From contig CACYQB010000003.1 of NCBI GenBank assembly GCA_902776435.1, forward strand, positions 62,001 through 126,000: a stretch of 64,000 nucleotides of DNA, read 5' to 3'. Numbering within the stretch: the first letter of the stretch is position 1; every line of letters begins with the position of its first letter. This DNA comes from an uncultured Bacteroidales bacterium (GTDB lineage Bacteria > Bacteroidota > Bacteroidia > Bacteroidales > Muribaculaceae). Shown piece by piece: positions 54,683-62,166 of the stretch. The notes beneath the pieces are model-generated. The model did not search any database and was not told where the DNA came from. It saw only the letters and a program-made list of their open reading frames with translations. A program made the translations under genes and the position numbers.

Positions 54683-54716
54683 AACAGGAGACTACAATCA
54701 ATTGTGGCCTCCTGTT
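54683..54716. terminator. Bidirectional hairpin between lon and luxS
   Basis: AACAGGAG at 54683-54690 pairs with CTCCTGTT at 54709-54716, with an inner ACAAT/ATTGT pair. It sits between convergent stops. Confidence 0.65.
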
Positions 54717-54737
54717 ATATTATCATTGTACCTTTTA

Positions 54738-55220
54738 TCATTCAGGATACACGAGGTTCTCGGGCTGGATGTCCTTGAGGACCTCGATATAGTATTTGCG
54801 GGCTTCCCACTTCGCCATGGGCAAGTTATTAAGCATATAGTTGCCACAGTCGTGGGCATTGGCACCAGGAATTTCGCCGTCAAAGTCGGCCATCCAGAGG
54901 AACAACTCCTGCATCAGCGGCACAATATCACAGCTCTCCAGGTCACCCTTGAGCAACAGATAATTGCCCGTGCAGCAACCCATCGGTCCCCAATAGATCA
55001 CCTTGTCACCCCACTCCTTGTGGTTGCGCAGGTAAGTGGCGGCCAGATGTTCAATGGTATGCAACGCACTCTGGCTAACTGCCGGCTCCCGGTTGGGTAA
55101 TTTCATCCGGATGTCAAACGTCGTAATAACATCTCCACCCTGTAAATAATCTTTGCGAGACACGTAAATACCACGCAGCAAGCGCGTGTGGTCAATCTTG
55201 AAACTGGCAATCTTTTCCAT
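54738..55220 (-). CDS. luxS: S-ribosylhomocysteine lyase LuxS
   Basis: Splits S-ribosylhomocysteine into homocysteine and DPD, the AI-2 precursor. The start is ATG 55220 ([11 protein letters not shown]), 19 nt after pfs; the longer frame to 55379 lies inside pfs. The 160-residue protein has the zinc motif HTIEH (H54, E57, H58), the third ligand C125 in CGNYML, and the catalytic cysteine region GCCTGNY (C82). The residue after the catalytic Cys, commonly Arg, is a second Cys here. The operon with pfs gives the complete two-step SAH recycling route. Confidence 0.95.
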   Translation of the reverse strand: MEKIASFKIDHTRLLRGIYVSRKDYLQGGDVITTFDIRMKLPNREPAVSQSALHTIEHLAATYLRNHKEWGDKVIYWGPMGCCTGNYLLLKGDLESCDIVPLMQELFLWMADFDGEIPGANAHDCGNYMLNNLPMAKWEARKYYIEVLKDIQPENLVYPE

Positions 55221-55239
55221 ATTTAGTCCGTAGTTGTAT

Positions 55240-55917
55240 TTATAGTCTATTGAGCATGTCTTTGAGCAAGGCAAAAGACTCTTGAGGTGCATCGGTCCAG
55301 AAGTCCAGATACTGCTGCGTGTTGTCATGGTTGGCACCAGGAGAATCACTGATGACACGCAGAGCGAGGAAAGGCACATTACTCAAATAGCATACTTGGG
55401 CAATCGCTCCCGACTCCATATCCACAGCGAGTACATCAGGGAAATCACCCTTGATGCGATCCACATCCTCCTTCTTGTCGATAAACTGGTCGCCCGAGCA
55501 TATCAGGCCCTTGTGAATCTCTTTAGTTTCAGGCAGCAGGTCCAGCAATTTGGAAGCCCCTTCAAAGTAAAGTGGCAAGCCTTGCACACGGCCCAACTCA
55601 CTTTCGGGACCGCACCACACATCATGGTAAGCAACACGAGCTCCGGCCACCACGTCCATCACGCTGACGCTAAGGTCTGCTCCGCCAGCAACGCCGCTGT
55701 TGATAACATAGTTGGGTGCAAAGTGGTTGACAAGCATCAGAGCGCCCATGGCGGCATTGACCTTGCCGATGCCGCATTGCATCACCATTACGTCGTGCTT
55801 ACCGATTTTACCGCGGTAAAACTCAAAGCCGCTCATGCGGCTATTCTCACTGTCTTGCAGCAACGGCAAGAGCAGATCAAGCTCCTTGCGCATTGCCACT
55901 ATGATTCCAATTCTCAT
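55240..55917 (-). CDS. mtnN: 5'-methylthioadenosine/S-adenosylhomocysteine nucleosidase
   Basis: Hydrolyses SAH and methylthioadenosine, releasing adenine and supplying the LuxS substrate. The start is ATG 55917 ([16 protein letters not shown]), giving 225 residues; a longer frame to 55941 is less likely. Catalytic E12 lies in MRKELD, the ribose-contacting [10 protein letters not shown] follows, and D191 in [11 protein letters not shown] is the expected catalytic Asp. The family SGVAGGAD glycine motif is at about 74-81. It is first in a two-gene unit with luxS. Confidence 0.95.
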   Translation of the reverse strand: MRIGIIVAMRKELDLLLPLLQDSENSRMSGFEFYRGKIGKHDVMVMQCGIGKVNAAMGALMLVNHFAPNYVINSGVAGGADLSVSVMDVVAGARVAYHDVWCGPESELGRVQGLPLYFEGASKLLDLLPETKEIHKGLICSGDQFIDKKEDVDRIKGDFPDVLAVDMESGAIAQVCYLSNVPFLALRVISDSPGANHDNTQQYLDFWTDAPQESFALLKDMLNRL

Positions 55918-55968
55918 AACACTACAATAATTTTTCTGCAAATTTACAGTATTTTTCTTTAATTATGC

Positions 55969-55976
55969 TACTTTTG
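55969..55976 (+). promoter_or_regulatory. -7 box 4 nt before the DUF1893 start
   Basis: TACTTTTG fits TAnnTTTG and ends 4 nt before the ATG at 55981, exactly as at the GH13 gene. The -33 element is weak (TTTA, 22-nt spacer). Confidence 0.5.
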
Positions 55977-55980
55977 CCGC

Positions 55981-56409
55981 ATGAAACGATTAATTGACAT
56001 CTTACATAACGAGGATTTAACCCTCGTGGTAAAAAATAAAAACGGTGAAATCCAACGTTTCACCCAACGTGGCGTGAAAGACCTATTGACGCTTGTAAGT
56101 GAACGCCCTGAAGTGCTAGAAGGGGCCATTATTGCCGACAAGGCTGTGGGTAAGGCGGCAGCAGCCTGCATGGTCGTGGGTGGAGCCAAACAAGTGTATG
56201 CCGACGTCATGAGTCAACCCGCGCTGGCACTGCTACAACAACACGGTGTTGAAGCCGAATATGGCACACTGGTAGATCATATCATCAATCGCGCTGGGGA
56301 CGACTGGTGTCCCATGGAAAAAGCTAGCCGTGACGAGGACAATCCTGCCATCATCATCGAGAAAATCAAGCATCAGCTTCAACTCATGGCCTCCAACTCA
56401 CACACCTAG
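55981..56409 (+). CDS. DUF1893 family protein
   Basis: A 142-residue cytoplasmic protein of the DUF1893 group. Visible features are LTLVVKNKNGEIQRFTQRGVKDLLTL at the N-terminus, AIIADKAVGKAAAACMVVGG in the centre, and GDDWCPMEKAS near residue 107. From memory, the Thermotoga structure of this family has a cytidine-deaminase-like fold without shown activity; the central ADKAVGKAAA and late WCPME could correspond to the deaminase active-site regions, but the classical HxE/PCxxC pattern is missing. It diverges from pfs-luxS across about 60 nt. Confidence 0.85.
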   Translation: MKRLIDILHNEDLTLVVKNKNGEIQRFTQRGVKDLLTLVSERPEVLEGAIIADKAVGKAAAACMVVGGAKQVYADVMSQPALALLQQHGVEAEYGTLVDHIINRAGDDWCPMEKASRDEDNPAIIIEKIKHQLQLMASNSHT

Positions 56410-56489
56410 GAAAAAGACAACTTAGGCGCATAATGCAATAGACGTCCGCACCCCTTAATTGTCGGCTGATTAAAAGGATTATAATGACG

Positions 56490-56540
56490 GCATCCGCATT
56501 CCGTTGACCCTCTCTATGGGTTGGAATGCGGATGCCCCTT
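56490..56540. terminator. Strong hairpin between DUF1893 and the BspA-type gene
   Basis: A 13-bp perfect stem (GCATCCGCATTCC at 56490-56502 with its complement at 56523-56535) has an inner ACCC/GGGT pair. It is probably a terminator for one or both convergent genes. The GCATCCGCA core is shared with the hairpin at 60682. Confidence 0.6.
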
Positions 56541-56598
56541 TAAACTCTAAACTTTAAACTCTAAACTGCGAGCGTAGCGAGCATATAAACAGCGAGCA

Positions 56599-59500
56599 TT
56601 ACCAACTGCCGCCGAGGAGGTAGTCGATCAAGGCCGTCACGTCGTTGATCTTCACATAGCCATCCTGATTGCAGTCGGCAGCAGTTACATTGATGCCCGT
56701 TGCATCACTGCTCAACAAGTAGTCGATCAGAGCCGTCACGTCGTTGATCTTCACCTGGCCGTCACCGTTCACGTCCCCGCGCAGGAAATCATCCTTTGCG
56801 GTGAAGTAACCTGGGTTGCTCGGTCCGCCGTCGATGTGGGCATAGGCCTTGTCCACATGGTTCTCGTCGTAGGTTGTGCCCATGCCGCCCACCAGGCTGG
56901 TACAGCCAGTGAACATATTATCTGAACTGGTCACAGCATTCGTGCTCCATTCGTCACCGACAAAGATTGTGGTCAGGCTACTGCAGCCAGTGAACATGCC
57001 GGTCATATAATTTACATTATCCGTATTGAAACTGCTAAGGTCAAGACTCGTCAAACTACGGCAGCCATTGAACATTTCAGAAATAAATTTCACATTATCC
57101 GTATTGAAACCGCTAAGGTCAAGGCCGGTCAACCCATGGCATTCGGCGAACATGGCCGACATGTCGGTCACGTTGTGCGTGTCAAAGCCGCTCACGTCCA
57201 GGCTCGTCAATTGATGGCAGTTACCGAACATCCAGGTCATTTCTGTCACGTTGGCCGTGTTAAAACCACTCACATCAAGACTCGTCAAAGCAGAACAATT
57301 GTAGAACATCTCTACCATGTTTATTACATTAGATGTGTTGAGATATTCCATGCCTTCGATGGATTGCAGATTGACCATATCTTCAAACCACAGGAAGGTG
57401 GTCCTCGGATAAGCATCAGCAAATGACGGGTCGAACACCACTTGGGTCACTGACGAATAGTTGCCGTCTGTTAACCATCCGGGTTCATCGTAATCCTTGT
57501 TCAGGTCGTAGGTCGTGCCCTCGCGCTCGTTGCGCTGGTTGTCGCAGTAGAACGTCAGCGTCGTGTTTCCAGACGTGTAGCAGGCATAGGCCTCGGGCGC
57601 ATCAGGATCGGTGAAGTAGCCCGGGTTGCTGGGGCCGCCGTCGATATGGGCGTAAGCAGCATCCGTGTGGCTGTGGTATATATCATAGGCCGTGCCCTTG
57701 CCGCCTTCCAGTGCGAGGCAGAAGTAGAACATGTCAATGGATGACGCCACAGCTTCGGTGCTCCAACCATCACCAACATAGATGGTGGTCAGGTAAACAC
57801 AATTACAGAACATGCCGTCCATGCTGGTGACCTGAGACGTATTGAAGCTGGTCAAGTCAAGCGTTATCAAGTCGTGGCAATTCCTGAACATATTGGTCAT
57901 ATTTTCCACTTTTGAAGTGTTGAAGCCGCTCAGGTCAACACTCGGCAAGCTACTGCTTTCATAGAACATGCCACCCATGTCAGTCACATCAACAGTGTTC
58001 AGGTATTCAGCCATGCCTGTGATGGACTTGAGGTAATACATGTGATAGAACCAGCCAGCAGTGGTTTCGGGACGGGCGTCGGCAAAGGACGGGTCAAACA
58101 CCACTTGGGCCACAGCCATATTGATGCCATTGTTGCACCAATCCGGGAGATTACTGCCCGTGTTCAAGTCATAGGACGTACCTGGGCGAAAACGTCGTCC
58201 AGAGTCGAAGTAGAACGTCAGCGTTGAGTCAGACGGAGTAAAGCAAGCGTAAGCCTCTGGTTCTGACGGCGCATTAGGATCAGTGAAGTAGCCGGGGTTG
58301 CTTGGGCCGCCGTCGATGTGGGCGTAGGAGACATCCACGTGGTTAGCATCATAGGTTGTGCCCATGCCGCCCACCAGGCTGGTGCAACCCATAAACATGC
58401 CATTGTGCACCACGGTGTATTGTGTGCTCCATTCATCACTGGCGTAAATAGTAATGAGATTGTTACAATACGCGAACATACCGTTTGTGGCGACTAAGAC
58501 ACGCGTGTTAAAACTACTCAAGTCGAGGCTGGTCAAGTTGCTGCAACCATAAAACATCTGGTTCATATAATTCACTGATGCAGTGATGAAACCGCTCAGG
58601 TTAACGCTTTTCAAACCGCTGCAGTCCCGGAAAAGTGCACCCATGTTTTTCACTTTTGCAGTGTTGAAATGGCTCAAGTCAAGACTGGTTATGCCACTGC
58701 AGCCATAGAACATGCCGTTCATGTTGGTCACATTTTCGGTATTTAAGTATTCTAAGCCGGAGATGGATTGAATCTCAGACATGTCTCTATACCAATTTTT
58801 GGTTGACGTGGGACGGGCGTCAGTAAATGACGCGTCGAATGCCACCTGAGTGACCGACGGATTTGTGCCATCGGTATACCAGACAGGATCGTCACTGTCA
58901 GCATTCAGATCATAGGTAGTGCCCTCACGGGTGCTGCGGAGCTTGTCGTAGTAGAAGGTCAGCGTCGTGTTCTCGGGCGTGTAGCAAGCGTAGGCCTCAG
59001 GTAACCTCTCGCTCAGATAGCCGGGATTGTCGGTTCCACCGTCGATGTGGGCATAGGCCTTATCCACATAGCTGGCGTTATAGGTTGTGCCCATGCCACC
59101 AACCAGACTGGTGCAGTTATAGAACATATTTCTAGATGAGTTGACAAAATCAGTGGACCAGTCATTGCCCACGTAGATAGTAGTCAAGTTGCTGCACCCC
59201 TTGAACATCTCATCCATTTCTAGCACTCTCGACGTGTCAAAATTGCTCAGATCAAGGCTCGTCAAACCGCTGCACCCTTCAAACATAGCATACATATATG
59301 ACACCCTAAACGTGATGAAACTACTCAAGTCTAGGCTCGTCAAACCGTTACAGCCATAGAACATGTATCCCATTTCGGTCACAACTTCGGTGTTGAAGTG
59401 GCTCAGGTCCACGCTTGTCAACTTGCTGCAGCCATAGAACAGGCCACGCATGTTTGTCACATGAGACGTTTTCAGATTCTCCCAACCCTCAATGGTTCTC

Positions 59501-59652
59501 AGGTTGGTCATATCCATGAACCATGCAAACATCGTTCGCGGGCGGGCATTTGCAAATGATGGATCGAACACCACATGAGCCACCCCTAACTGAAAGTTGT
59601 CATTGAGCCAATCCGGAGTCCGACGACGTGTAGATAACATAGGGATTGCCAA
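56599..59652 (-). CDS. BspA-type leucine-rich repeat surface protein (DUF285), main fragment
   Basis: A 1017-codon open frame. It has no signal peptide of its own and the open frame begins at a TTG (first ATG at 59640), so it is probably the 3' part of a gene that starts at 60536. It contains several blocks of BspA/DUF285 repeats, with units of 22-26 residues such as LTSLDLSHFNTEVVTEMGYM. The blocks are separated by a recurring linker (GGMGTTYD, YAHIDGG, NPGYFT, TLTFY, TTYDLN). It ends with two dockerin-like loops (DVNGDGQVKINDV, DCNQDGYVKINDV). BspA proteins bind host matrix or other bacteria. See findings for the two frame breaks and the duplication. Confidence 0.8.
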   Translation of the reverse strand: MAIPMLSTRRRTPDWLNDNFQLGVAHVVFDPSFANARPRTMFAWFMDMTNLRTIEGWENLKTSHVTNMRGLFYGCSKLTSVDLSHFNTEVVTEMGYMFYGCNGLTSLDLSSFITFRVSYMYAMFEGCSGLTSLDLSNFDTSRVLEMDEMFKGCSNLTTIYVGNDWSTDFVNSSRNMFYNCTSLVGGMGTTYNASYVDKAYAHIDGGTDNPGYLSERLPEAYACYTPENTTLTFYYDKLRSTREGTTYDLNADSDDPVWYTDGTNPSVTQVAFDASFTDARPTSTKNWYRDMSEIQSISGLEYLNTENVTNMNGMFYGCSGITSLDLSHFNTAKVKNMGALFRDCSGLKSVNLSGFITASVNYMNQMFYGCSNLTSLDLSSFNTRVLVATNGMFAYCNNLITIYASDEWSTQYTVVHNGMFMGCTSLVGGMGTTYDANHVDVSYAHIDGGPSNPGYFTDPNAPSEPEAYACFTPSDSTLTFYFDSGRRFRPGTSYDLNTGSNLPDWCNNGINMAVAQVVFDPSFADARPETTAGWFYHMYYLKSITGMAEYLNTVDVTDMGGMFYESSSLPSVDLSGFNTSKVENMTNMFRNCHDLITLDLTSFNTSQVTSMDGMFCNCVYLTTIYVGDGWSTEAVASSIDMFYFCLALEGGKGTAYDIYHSHTDAAYAHIDGGPSNPGYFTDPDAPEAYACYTSGNTTLTFYCDNQRNEREGTTYDLNKDYDEPGWLTDGNYSSVTQVVFDPSFADAYPRTTFLWFEDMVNLQSIEGMEYLNTSNVINMVEMFYNCSALTSLDVSGFNTANVTEMTWMFGNCHQLTSLDVSGFDTHNVTDMSAMFAECHGLTGLDLSGFNTDNVKFISEMFNGCRSLTSLDLSSFNTDNVNYMTGMFTGCSSLTTIFVGDEWSTNAVTSSDNMFTGCTSLVGGMGTTYDENHVDKAYAHIDGGPSNPGYFTAKDDFLRGDVNGDGQVKINDVTALIDYLLSSDATGINVTAADCNQDGYVKINDVTALIDYLLGGSW
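59425..59645. repeat. Duplicated segment, copy B (offset 823 bp from 60248-60459)
   Basis: Nearly identical to 60248-60459 for over 200 bases, with a constant 823-bp offset at three positions I aligned. It differs by a few substitutions and a 9-base insertion (about 59618-59626). It carries the same frame break. Confidence 0.8.
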
Positions 59653-60013
59653 CGGTAATCACGGCACCCGCTTTCTCGGTGAAATAGCCCGGGTTGTCGG
59701 TGCCGCCATCGATGTGGGCATAGAACTTATCCACATTGTTGCTGTCATAGGTCGTGCCCATACCACCAACGATTCTCGAGCAGTAACGGAACATATTGGT
59801 TGAGAGGGTAACTTTCGACACGCTCCAAGCGCTACTCACATAAACTGTGATCAGGTTGCTACAGTTATAAAACAGGCCACCCATGTTAGTCACCTTGGTT
59901 GTGTTGAATCCGCTCAGGTCAAGGCTCGTCAATCCGCTACAGCCAGAGAACATGCATTCCATGTCAGTCACGCTCGACGTGTCAAAATTGTTCAGGTCAA
60001 GACTGGTTATGCC

Positions 60014-60247
60014 GCTGCAGCCATAGAACATGTATCCCATTTCGGTCACAACTTCGGTGTTGAAGTGGCTCAGGTCAAGGCTCGTCAAACCGCTGCAGCC
60101 ATAGAACATATATCCCATATCGGTCACAATTTCGGTGTTGAAGTGGCCCAGGTCCACGCTTGTCAACTTGCTGCAGCCATAGAACATGTATCCCATATCT
60201 GTCACAACTTCGGTGTTGAAGTGGCTCAGATCCACGCTTGTCAACTT
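60014..60247 (-). repeat. Three tandem 78-bp units in the BspA-type gene
   Basis: The GCTGCAGCC... unit begins at 60014, 60092, 60170 and again (partial) at 60248, a strict 78-bp period. The units encode 26-residue repeats that differ at only a few positions. Such recent copies can gain or lose units by slippage. Confidence 0.85.
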
Positions 60248-60459
60248 GCTGCAGCCAGAGAACAAGGCACGCATGTTTGTCACATGAGACGTGTTCAGAT
60301 TCTCCCAACCCTCAATGGTTGTCAGGTTGGTCATATCCATAAACCATGCAAACATCGTTCGCGGGCGGGCATTTGCAAATGATGGATCGAACACCACATG
60401 AGCCACCCCTAACTGAAAGTTGTCATTGAGCCAATCCGGACGTGTAGATAACATAGGGC
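60248..60459. repeat. Duplicated segment, copy A
   Basis: Partner of 59425-59645 (offset 823 bp). It includes the stretch that encodes FANARPRTMFAWFMDMTN and the PDWLND frame junction. Confidence 0.8.
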
Positions 60460-60536
60460 TCAGCTGCGCGAGCGCCCAGGGCACACATCATGGCCGCCAC
60501 CAGGACGGTAAGTCTTAAAAGTAGTTTCTTGCTCAT
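60423..60536 (-). pseudogene. Signal-peptide fragment of the BspA-type gene
   Basis: ATG at 60536 opens a 37-residue frame: MSKKLLLRLTVLVAAMMCAL then GARA, a textbook signal peptide, followed by AEPYVIYTS and a premature stop after GLAQ. A +1 shift at the TACACG-TCCGG position joins it to the LRR frame (RPDWLND). This is the real start of the locus; the open frame beginning at GTG 60484 lies within it in another frame. Confidence 0.7.
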
Positions 60537-60681
60537 AGTTATCAGTATTTATGGGTTAAGAATGTTATTAGCAGACGGAAATAGTTAATAAATTTGACAT
60601 AATTAGTAATTCCGCAAATTTAGTAACTAATTTCCATAAAAGCAAATATATATTAGAGTTTTTAAAGAAGGCAATAAAGAC

Positions 60682-60733
60682 AAGGGCATCCACACCCCAA
60701 AAGTGACGGGGTGCGGATGAAGTGCCCTTTTCT
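60682..60733. terminator. Long hairpin, core shared with 56490
   Basis: The outer stem AAGGGCA/TGCCCTT (60682-60688 with 60723-60729) encloses TCC-A-CACCCC paired with GGGGTG-C-GGA (one A-C mismatch). T4 follows on the plus strand. Confidence 0.55.
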
Positions 60734-60813
60734 TCATTAAACATCACTAATTGTTACTATCTCTGTGTTTTCTGGCTGATTTTATCATTCTCGTCACTAT
60801 TTAGACACACGAG

Positions 60814-60846
60814 AACGCCGCTTTGTTACAACAAAACGGCGTTTTA
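60814..60846. terminator. Hairpin downstream of prfA
   Basis: AACGCCG (60814-60820) pairs with CGGCGTT (60837-60843), and an inner TTTGT/ACAAA pair closes the loop. T4 on the plus strand fits plus-strand termination better, although no plus-strand gene precedes it. Confidence 0.5.
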
Positions 60847-60967
60847 ACATAACGTTAACAATTAGGCTATTTGCTTGTCTTCAATCTCGGCAATTCTATA
60901 TAACTTCCATATCTAATAGAAAGATGTATTGTCGATGATAAAAAGATCAGAAACCTGTAACTCCTTA

Positions 60968-62077
60968 TTACAGTTCGGCTTCCTTGAGTTTCTCAGCGTT
61001 CTCGGCCACGATGAGATGATCGATGCAGTCCTGGATGTCCCCGTCCATAAAGGCGGGCAGGTTGTAGATGGTATAACCAATACGGTGGTCGGTGATGCGC
61101 CCCTGGGGATAGTTGTAAGTGCGGATTTTGGCCGAGCGGTCACCTGTCGAGACAAGCGTCTTGCGCCGGGAGGCAATGTCGTCCATGTACTTCTGATGCT
61201 CGTGGTCATAGATGAAGGTGCGCAGACGGGCCAGCGCCCTTTCTTTGTTCTTGGGCTGGTCGCGTGTCTCAGTACACTCGATGAGGATTTCCTGTTGCTC
61301 ACCCGTGTTAGGGTTAGTCCACATGTAACGCAGACGCACACCACTGTTCACCTTGTTCACGTTCTGGCCACCGGCACCGCCACTGCGGAAGGTATCCCAC
61401 TTGATTTCGCCCTCATTGATATGAACGTCAAACGGTTCGGCCTCAGGCAGGACAGCCACACTGGCCGCCGAGGTGTGGACACGGCCCTGAGTTTCGGTAA
61501 CAGGAACGCGCTGCACACGGTGCACGCCCGACTCATATTTCAACGTGCCATATACGTTATCACCAGTGATACTGAAAACGACTTCCTTGAAACCGCCAAC
61601 GGCTCCCTCACTGCAACTGGACATCTGCACATTCCAGCCCTTTGTCTCACAGTAGCGGGTGTACATGCGGGCCAGGTCACCGGCAAAGAGCGCTGCCTCG
61701 TCACCGCCCGTGCCACCACGGATTTCCAGCACCACGTTCTTGCTATCCTCAGGATCCTCAGGGATAAGCAATAGTTTGATTTCTTCTTCCAGTTTGGGTA
61801 CTTCGGCTTGATTGGCATCGATTTCATCACGCGCCATTGCCCGCAGGTCCTCATCAGTCTCGCTATCGAGCACGAGTTTAGCCTGTTCGATGTCCTCGAG
61901 CAGTTTGCGGTAACGATTGGTTGCGCCCAGCAAGGTTTCCAGGCTTTTATATTCCTTGGTAAGCTTGACGTATCGCCGCTGGTCGGCAATGACGTTAGGG
62001 TCGGTAATTAACGTCCCGATTTCTTCAAATCGGGCATCCAGACCATCAAGGCGTTGTAGTAATGCGTTTTCTGCCAT
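60968..62077 (-). CDS. prfA: Peptide chain release factor 1
   Basis: Ends translation at UAA and UAG. The start is ATG 62077 (MAENALLQRLDGLDARFEEI), giving 369 residues; nine extra codons to 62104 are not supported. The GGQ peptidyl-hydrolysis motif is at residues 236-238 (SGGAGGQNVNKV). The stop-codon tripeptide is PVT (192-194), fitting RF1 (PxT) rather than RF2 (SPF). The gene has no programmed frameshift, as expected for RF1. Neighbours are unrelated. Confidence 0.95.
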   Translation of the reverse strand: MAENALLQRLDGLDARFEEIGTLITDPNVIADQRRYVKLTKEYKSLETLLGATNRYRKLLEDIEQAKLVLDSETDEDLRAMARDEIDANQAEVPKLEEEIKLLLIPEDPEDSKNVVLEIRGGTGGDEAALFAGDLARMYTRYCETKGWNVQMSSCSEGAVGGFKEVVFSITGDNVYGTLKYESGVHRVQRVPVTETQGRVHTSAASVAVLPEAEPFDVHINEGEIKWDTFRSGGAGGQNVNKVNSGVRLRYMWTNPNTGEQQEILIECTETRDQPKNKERALARLRTFIYDHEHQKYMDDIASRRKTLVSTGDRSAKIRTYNYPQGRITDHRIGYTIYNLPAFMDGDIQDCIDHLIVAENAEKLKEAEL

Positions 62078-62155
62078 AGTCGTGATTTTGAAATTTGGCT
62101 GCAAAGGTAGTGAAAAGGTTTTAGGTTTTAAGCGTTAGGCATTAGGTTTTTTATT

Positions 62156-62162
62156 ACTTTTG
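62156..62162 (+). promoter_or_regulatory. Possible -7 box 4 nt before the sulfatase start
   Basis: TACTTTG is one base shorter than TAnnTTTG and ends 4 nt before the ATG at 62167. The preceding leader has GTTTTAGG/GTTAGG repeats like those in the intergenic repeat family. Confidence 0.35.
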
Positions 62163-62166
62163 TGGC

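Larger units (their letters stand above)
59600..60484 (-). pseudogene. BspA-type leucine-rich repeat fragment, middle part
   Basis: A 294-codon open frame of the same DUF285 repeat type, opening at a GTG with no signal peptide. It overlaps the downstream fragment in another frame. The N-terminal RPDWLNDNFQLGVAHVV matches the beginning of the downstream fragment almost exactly, and the repeats at 60014-60247 are nearly identical 26-residue units. It ends with YFTEKAG, then GNPYVIYTSSDS and a stop. It is best read as the central part of one gene that has a +1 break at each end. It could instead be a separate expressed gene if the break is a sequencing error. Confidence 0.65.
60537..60967. other. 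Gene-free region between prfA and the BspA-type gene
   Basis: About 430 bases, AT-rich next to the BspA-type start (promoter not resolved), with two strong hairpins at 60682-60733 and 60814-60846. I see no ORF or tRNA. Confidence 0.6.

Noticed and set aside
59990-60260. CRISPR-like periodic repeats
   Set aside because: The 78-bp periodicity is in-frame protein repeat (26 residues) with no unique spacers and no cas genes.
59600-60536. Programmed +1 frameshift at CAA-TGA in the BspA-type gene, like RF2
   Set aside because: Homology to intact blocks resumes already at PDW, upstream of the TGA, and a linker of about 25 residues is missing. A deletion junction explains both breaks better than ribosomal slippage.
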